Assembly: GCF_016612545.1 (NCBI RefSeq)
Contig: NZ_JAENRY010000144.1
Coordinates: 528-36,870, forward strand
From: Streptomyces sp. MBT65
Lineage (GTDB): Bacteria; Actinomycetota; Actinomycetes; Streptomycetales; Streptomycetaceae
DNA length: 36,343 nucleotides
Direction of reading: 5' to 3'
Numbering within the stretch: position 1 is the stretch's first letter; each line of letters opens with the position of its first letter. The notes beneath the pieces are model-generated. The model saw only the letters and a list, made by a program, of their open reading frames with translations. It had not been told where the DNA came from and did not search any database. The position numbers were made by a program, and so were the translations under genes. Below, in pieces: positions 32,531 through 36,343 of the stretch.

Positions 32531-33321
32531 CCGGGGCGCTCGATCTCGGCGTCACAGCGCTTGACACCAGCACCAACTACCTCGGCTTCCGATCGCATCA
32601 GGTCCTGGTGCAGACGGCCGGCGACCTGCTGCCGAAGTTCACCGTCTCCACGAAGGTGGGCTACTTTCCAGGACCGGGCGGGGCGGAGCATTCCTTGAAG
32701 CCCGTACGGCTGCACGCGGCTGTGGAACAGGCGGCCAGGGACCTGGGGCAGGAGCCGGATCTGGTGTTCCTGCACAACCCGGAACACTCGCTCCGCGAGG
32801 CGGGCCCGCATAGCCAGGAGGTGCTGTCAGAAGCGTGCGCTGCCCTTGATGACGCCACGAGCAAGGGCCTGTGCGCCGCCTGGGGCATCGCGTCCTGGGA
32901 TCCCTCATCCCTGGTCGGACTGATCGGCCTGACCGTACCGAGGCCAGCGACCCTCATGGTCCGCGCCGGCCTGCTCGTCGGAGTCAGAACGCTGGACGCC
33001 GCGGACGCCCTCATCAGGGCGTGGGACCTGGACTCCAGCCAGGCATGGGGCATGAGCCCCTTCGGCGGCAGCACCAGCGACTCGGTGTGGGCCAAGATCG
33101 ACCCCCGTGTCTTCCTCGGTGACAGCCGCCAACTCTCGCGTGTGCAGGCGGCGTTCATAGCCGCCTATCACCTGCCGAGGGTCGGAACTGTGGCTGTGGG
33201 CACTGATGAGCCCGCCCATCTGGGCGACCTCGTCGGCGCCCTGGTCGGCAAGGTCGAGGAACGAACGGTCCAGGAGTACCGGAGTCTCCTGCGAGACCGT
33301 TCACGCGATCAGCCGGTCTGA
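32464..33321 (+). CDS. Aldo/keto reductase family oxidoreductase
   Basis: A 285-aa TIM-barrel protein. GTG 32464 has AAGGAGGAG directly upstream and overlaps the oxygenase gene by 67 bp in another frame; this strong site plus the unbroken frame supports the overlap. The catalytic tetrad of the family is visible: Asp34 and Tyr39 in ALDTSTNY, Lys64 in STKVGYF and His104 in VFLHNPEH. Later elements include CAAWGIASWDPSSL and VGTVAVGTDEPAHL. The family reduces carbonyls with NADPH. Its place after a peptide gene and an oxygenase suggests a second tailoring step, or reduction of a small product. The stop overlaps the end of the convergent kinase gene by 13 bp. Confidence 0.82.
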   Translation: MRGADPRVVLGLHRSRHERQLLTGALDLGVTALDTSTNYLGFRSHQVLVQTAGDLLPKFTVSTKVGYFPGPGGAEHSLKPVRLHAAVEQAARDLGQEPDLVFLHNPEHSLREAGPHSQEVLSEACAALDDATSKGLCAAWGIASWDPSSLVGLIGLTVPRPATLMVRAGLLVGVRTLDAADALIRAWDLDSSQAWGMSPFGGSTSDSVWAKIDPRVFLGDSRQLSRVQAAFIAAYHLPRVGTVAVGTDEPAHLGDLVGALVGKVEERTVQEYRSLLRDRSRDQPV

Positions 33322-34166
33322 AGCTCTTTGATGGCCTGTTCGGCCATGCGCCGGGCGGGTTCGAGCCGAGGGTCTTCTGGGTGCGCGTACGGCCCGAGGA
33401 TCTTCGAGCAGGCAAGCAACGTCATCAACTTGCCGTCCCGGCTCTCGAAGTCGGACCGGCGCTCGTGCCATACGCGATCGGCCAGAGCCGGGACAGCAAG
33501 GGAACTCGCCCACAGTGAGGCCGAGTCCAGCCCCTGCGGCGCGTTACCCCAGTCCTCCCAGTCGAAGAGACTGAACGCCGGAGCGGTCATGTTGGCCCAG
33601 TTCAGGTCTGCGTGGGCTGGCACCCACTGCTCGATGGTCGTATCGAGATCGCCGGGGAAAACACCGCGGATGGACTCGGTGACGAGGGCCTGGGTGATGG
33701 TGTCGGTGTCCGGTGTGGCGATGCGGCTCGTGCTCTGGGCCGCCAGCGCGTCCAACGACGTGTTCAACGCTTCCCACCAGTCGTCCGGCAGTTCCGGGGC
33801 TTCACTCAGGATGGCGTTTCCGACAGGAGCCCCTGGCATGAGCTCGGTTTCGTCGGCTCGCCACATCACCGGCTCGTCCGTGGCCCGCCAGACGACACAT
33901 CCGTGCCATTCGGGTTGGTCGATGCCCTTCAGACGGGCGGCACTCTCGGTCCCGTTCCACCCCTGGTCGGAGATCTTGTCGAGCAGGCGCCGCTCGATCC
34001 GCACCCAGGTGTCGCGGTCGGTTCTGGCCCCCACGGATCGGCGCTTGTGCACCATCGTCTCCGGGAGCAGTCCCACTTGGAGAGACCGCTCGACGCGATC
34101 AAGAACCTCGTCAACCGGCTGTACGCGTAGGTCGACAGCCTGACCCGTGGAGACCGAGAGCGTCAT
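33309..34166 (-). CDS. APH-like phosphotransferase
   Basis: A 285-aa protein of the aminoglycoside phosphotransferase / choline kinase fold. VPAHADLNWANM is the H-x-D-x4-N catalytic loop and SLFDWEDWG is the metal-binding Asp motif, the counterpart of DFG. The N-terminal lobe is less typical (MVHKRRSVGARTDRDTWVRIERR). Substrates of the family range from antibiotics to sugars and small metabolites; none can be chosen here. The gene converges on the oxygenase/reductase pair with a 13-bp overlap, and it could modify or detoxify the product of that cluster. The start is ATG 34166; no strong ribosome site is evident. Confidence 0.8.
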   Translation of the reverse strand: MTLSVSTGQAVDLRVQPVDEVLDRVERSLQVGLLPETMVHKRRSVGARTDRDTWVRIERRLLDKISDQGWNGTESAARLKGIDQPEWHGCVVWRATDEPVMWRADETELMPGAPVGNAILSEAPELPDDWWEALNTSLDALAAQSTSRIATPDTDTITQALVTESIRGVFPGDLDTTIEQWVPAHADLNWANMTAPAFSLFDWEDWGNAPQGLDSASLWASSLAVPALADRVWHERRSDFESRDGKLMTLLACSKILGPYAHPEDPRLEPARRMAEQAIKELQTG

Positions 34167-34458
34167 GGACGCGACCGTAGCAGTGGTGCGGTGAGAGGCG
34201 CCCGTCGCCGAGGTGCGGGCGGTAGCCGTCGGCCACTCCAGAACCCGACTGCAGGGTCCCCACCGCCGTCCTGCTGTATCTGGACTCCGCCCCGGACGCC
34301 CATCCCGCGTGCGGCCTGAGCTTGGAGCGGCTGCGCGAGATGGTGGCCCTGATCGGTTCGTCCGGGCCCCACCGCCCGAAGGCCGGGGGTGGGGCGGACC
34401 AGCTCTGCTGGGAGGAGGTGCTGGGAACTGCTCAAGCCCAGATCGTCCGTGAGGCTGG
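34167..34458. other. Intergenic region, no convincing gene
   Basis: 292 bp between two minus-strand genes. On the plus strand a frame from 34226 onward (AVLLYLDSAPDAHPACGLSL, then GGADQLCWEEVLGTAQAQIV) reads like a gene fragment but has no start with a ribosome site and runs into the antisense of the synthetase gene. I treat it as a possible remnant only. Confidence 0.35.
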
Positions 34459-35768
34459 CTACGGGGTGAGCCGGTTCGGACCGCGGAAGAGGAAGCTTGC
34501 TTCGCGGATGGAGTCCAGCCCGAGCATCACCATCAGCACCCGGCCGAGACCCATGCCGAGGCCGCCGTGGGGCGGGCATCCGTACCGGAACGCGTTCAAG
34601 TAGCCCTGCATCGGCTCGTGGCTCACGCCCTTCTCGACGGCCTGCTTCAACAGCACGTCGTATCGGTGCTCGCGCTGCGCGCCAGTGGTGATCTCCAAAC
34701 CCTTCCAGAGCAGGTCGAAGCTCAGGGTCACGCTCGGGTCGTCGGCAGCCCGCATGTGGTAGAAGGGCCGGATGCCGACCGGGTAGTGCGTGACGAACAC
34801 GAACTCGTGCCCGGTGGCCCCCTTGATGTGGGCCGAGATGCTCCGCTCGCCTTCCGGGTCCAGGTCTTCCTTCACCCCTGCCGGGTCCCAGCCGCCCCTC
34901 CGCAGGATCTCCCGCGCGTCGGCCATGGTGACGCGCGGGAAGGGCGTCGTGGGCACAGTGACCTTGACGCCGAAGTGCTCGGCGATCGCCTCACCGTGCG
35001 CGTCGGCAACCTTGGCGATCGCGTGGGCGAGCATCTGCTCCTCGAACGCCATCACATCCTCGACGCCGTCGATCCAGGCCAACTCCACGTCGACGCCGGT
35101 GAACTCGGTGGCGTGCCGGGAGGTGAACGACGGCTCGGCACGGAAGACCGGCCCGATCTCGAAGACCTTGTCGATACCGGCCGCGATCGCCATCTGCTTG
35201 TAGAACTGCGGCGACTGCGCCAGGTAGGCGCTACGGCCGAAGTAACCGACCTCGAAGACCTCCGCGCCGGACTCCGAGGCGGTGCCCATGAGCTTGGGGT
35301 GTGCATCTCGGTGACGCCCTGCACGAAGGCGTACTCGCGCATGCCCTGCTCCAGGGTGGTCTGCACGGCGAACAGGAGCTGAGTGGCAGGACGGCGGCGC
35401 ACGTCCAGGAAGCGCCAGTCCATCCTCTGCTCCAGCCCTGTGTGCTCGTTGATGGGCAGCGGCGTCGCGGCCGGGTTCAGAACCTCGACAGCCTCGGGGA
35501 CGATTTCGAGGCCACCGAGCTTGACCTGGGCTGCGTCGACGACGCGTCCTGTGATCCTGACTGCGGACTCGGAGGTGAGAGCTTCGAGTTGGGCCTCCAG
35601 CGGCCCGTTGTCGCGCTTGTGGGTCACCTGCACCATGCCGGTGTGGTCGCGCACGATGACGAACTGCATGTGGCGCTGCAGGCGGAGCGTGTTCACCCAT
35701 CCGCAAATGGAAACGGTACGGCCAACGTGTTCTCGCAAGTCGGAGACGAGTACGCGGCTGTGGATCAT
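34459..35768 (-). pseudogene. aspS2: Second aspartyl-tRNA synthetase (archaeal/AspS2 type), one-base frameshift
   Basis: A class IIb synthetase of the short archaeal-type AspRS group, about 436 aa if restored. ATG 35768 has GGAGG upstream. The N-terminal anticodon-binding OB fold reads VSICGWVNTLRLQRHMQFVI; the catalytic core includes FGRSAYLAQSPQFYKQ (motif 1 region), VFEIGPVFRAE with SRHATEF (motif 2) and GGLGMGLGRVLM (motif 3). The frame breaks at a run of four C (minus strand; 35296-35299), where homologues read H-T-P-K-L-M-G: one missing C shifts it, and the total of 1310 nt is one short of a multiple of three. The enzyme would charge tRNA-Asp, or tRNA-Asn if non-discriminating. A T-box leader precedes it. 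Either a recent inactivation or a sequencing error in a homopolymer. Confidence 0.85.
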
Positions 35769-35771
35769 TCG

Positions 35772-35785
35772 GTCCTCCGAAGGAC
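35772..35785 (-). promoter_or_regulatory. Hairpin enclosing the aspS2 ribosome-binding site
   Basis: On the minus strand GTCCT-TCGG-AGGAC folds into a 5-bp hairpin that contains the GGAGG of aspS2 just 3 bases before its ATG. Sequestration of the ribosome site would suit a translational T-box, the mechanism common in actinobacteria. Confidence 0.45.
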
Positions 35786-36035
35786 GTCGTCATGATCCCT
35801 TGGGAGTGCGGGCGAGAAGGGCAACTCGCGGTACCACCGCACTTTCGCCGCCACATGGTGGCGGCCTCGTTCAGGCCCAGTAACGGGGGCCAGCCGGCGG
35901 GGCATTGGACCACCAGACAGGGTCGTCCCTCCCCGCGCTCAGGAGGGTCTTCACCACAGGATGCGAGACCGCCTTCCCAGCTTCCAGCGGCTCTCTCTGC
36001 TCGCGTGATCTGCGGATACTCGTCTCCATCAACGC
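35786..36035 (-). promoter_or_regulatory. T-box riboswitch upstream of aspS2, specifier GAC (Asp)
   Basis: Minus-strand leader with T-box hallmarks. The 14-base T-box core GCGGTGGTACCGCG lies in 35827-35845, with the UGGU (35833-35836) that pairs with the tRNA NCCA end. Stem I has AGTA (36017-36020) opposite GAA (35950-35952), the S-turn of the specifier loop, closed by a 6-bp helix (36010-36015 with 35954-35959). Immediately after GAA comes GAC (35947-35949), the Asp codon, which fits the gene. AGAGAG (in 35991-36000) and the GGAAGCTGGGAA apical region match the distal Stem I motifs. Uncharged tRNA-Asp would bind and switch on synthetase expression. UGGU would pair by G-U wobble with the G discriminator of tRNA-Asp. 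Confidence 0.85.
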
Positions 36036-36068
36036 GTTGCCCAGCAGGATACGGAGCGGGCAGTGACA

Positions 36069-36343
36069 GCAGCAATCAAAAAACGGGCGGGCAGCCAGAG
36101 ACGCATGAAGGAACGCGGTTTACTCGCTCGTCGTCATGCCGTCTGCCCCTTCCGTCCTCAGGCAGAACGAGGCAGCTGGCCCCTACGCACGAGGGTAAAT
36201 TTGTCCGCCTTCTTTCCAGTTCGCCAGCGGCAGACAGGAAAACCCCTGAAATGACTGGTGCCCGGCCGCAAGCCATGTCAACGTACACACCCCGCCAGAA
36301 CACCCACCCCCGAACCCACGGAGGCGCCCCTGTACCCGCACCA
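36069..36343. other. Window end, no supported gene
   Basis: Short frames on both strands (for example 36076-36303 minus) have no ribosome site or recognisable family. The promoter of the T-box transcript should lie at or just left of about 36060. Confidence 0.4.

Noticed and set aside
34226..34603. Plus-strand open frame after the APH-like gene
   Set aside because: It has no start with a ribosome site and overlaps the 3' end of the synthetase gene on the other strand; at most it is a fragment.
26849..36343. Second attachment-site copy or an integrase gene
   Set aside because: I found no repeat of the tRNA 3' segment and no tyrosine or serine recombinase motifs to the right of the defence block.
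1..36343. CRISPR array or insertion sequence
   Set aside because: No regularly spaced repeats of suitable length and no transposase motifs were seen; the only arrays are short in-frame coding repeats at 8664-10203.

Overview
The window is GC-rich actinobacterial DNA, almost certainly Streptomyces. Third codon positions are strongly G/C, ribosome sites are AGGAGG-type, terminators are long GC hairpins without T-tracts, and the gene families (AfsR-like NB-ARC/TPR regulators, XRE-TPR regulators, RsbW-like ATPases) are typical. Two genes carry the rare bldA-type TTA codon.

Left flank (1-10834). This part looks like resident chromosome: the end of a DUF4232 lipoprotein gene, an XRE/NB-ARC/TPR STAND protein divergent from a GT4 glycosyltransferase, a membrane-anchored unknown, a small unknown, an XRE regulator with a possible operator, a TIR-domain protein with the NADase glutamate, and, divergent from the TIR gene, a large winged-helix/TPR-like protein carrying tandem repeats.

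Boundary (10835-10881). The 3' half of a tRNA-Pro(CGG) lies here without its 5' half. Its orientation implies that DNA to the right was inserted into a tRNA-Pro gene and that the intact tRNA lies beyond the window, so the island is probably at least 25 kb. No integrase is visible.

Defence block (10921-26848). It holds a Vsr-type nuclease, a PIN-like nuclease, a tightly overlapped three-gene operon (P-loop ATPase of about 610 aa, unknown of 484 aa, FtsK/HerA-type translocase of 1679 aa) and, divergent from it, a complete cytosine-C5 DNA methyltransferase. Order and sizes match DptF-DptG-DptH, the restriction arm of phosphorothioation systems, but no dndBCDE genes are in the window and a C5 methylase takes the place of the modification arm. 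Next comes a second, less GC-rich restriction-modification pair: another C5 methylase overlapping a GHKL (MORC/HgiDII-like) ATPase fused to a PD-(D/E)XK nuclease. The DptFGH-like/C5-methylase module is the best candidate for a little-described system.

Right part (26849-36343). It contains a family VIII esterase/beta-lactamase-like protein, an XRE-TPR regulator, an RsbW-like ATPase with a small partner, and a compact cluster of a 55-aa peptide gene, a JmjC/cupin oxygenase, an aldo/keto reductase and a convergent APH-like kinase, which looks like a small RiPP-type pathway. Last is a second aspartyl-tRNA synthetase of the archaeal/AspS2 type with a one-base frameshift, preceded by a recognisable T-box riboswitch whose specifier reads GAC (Asp).
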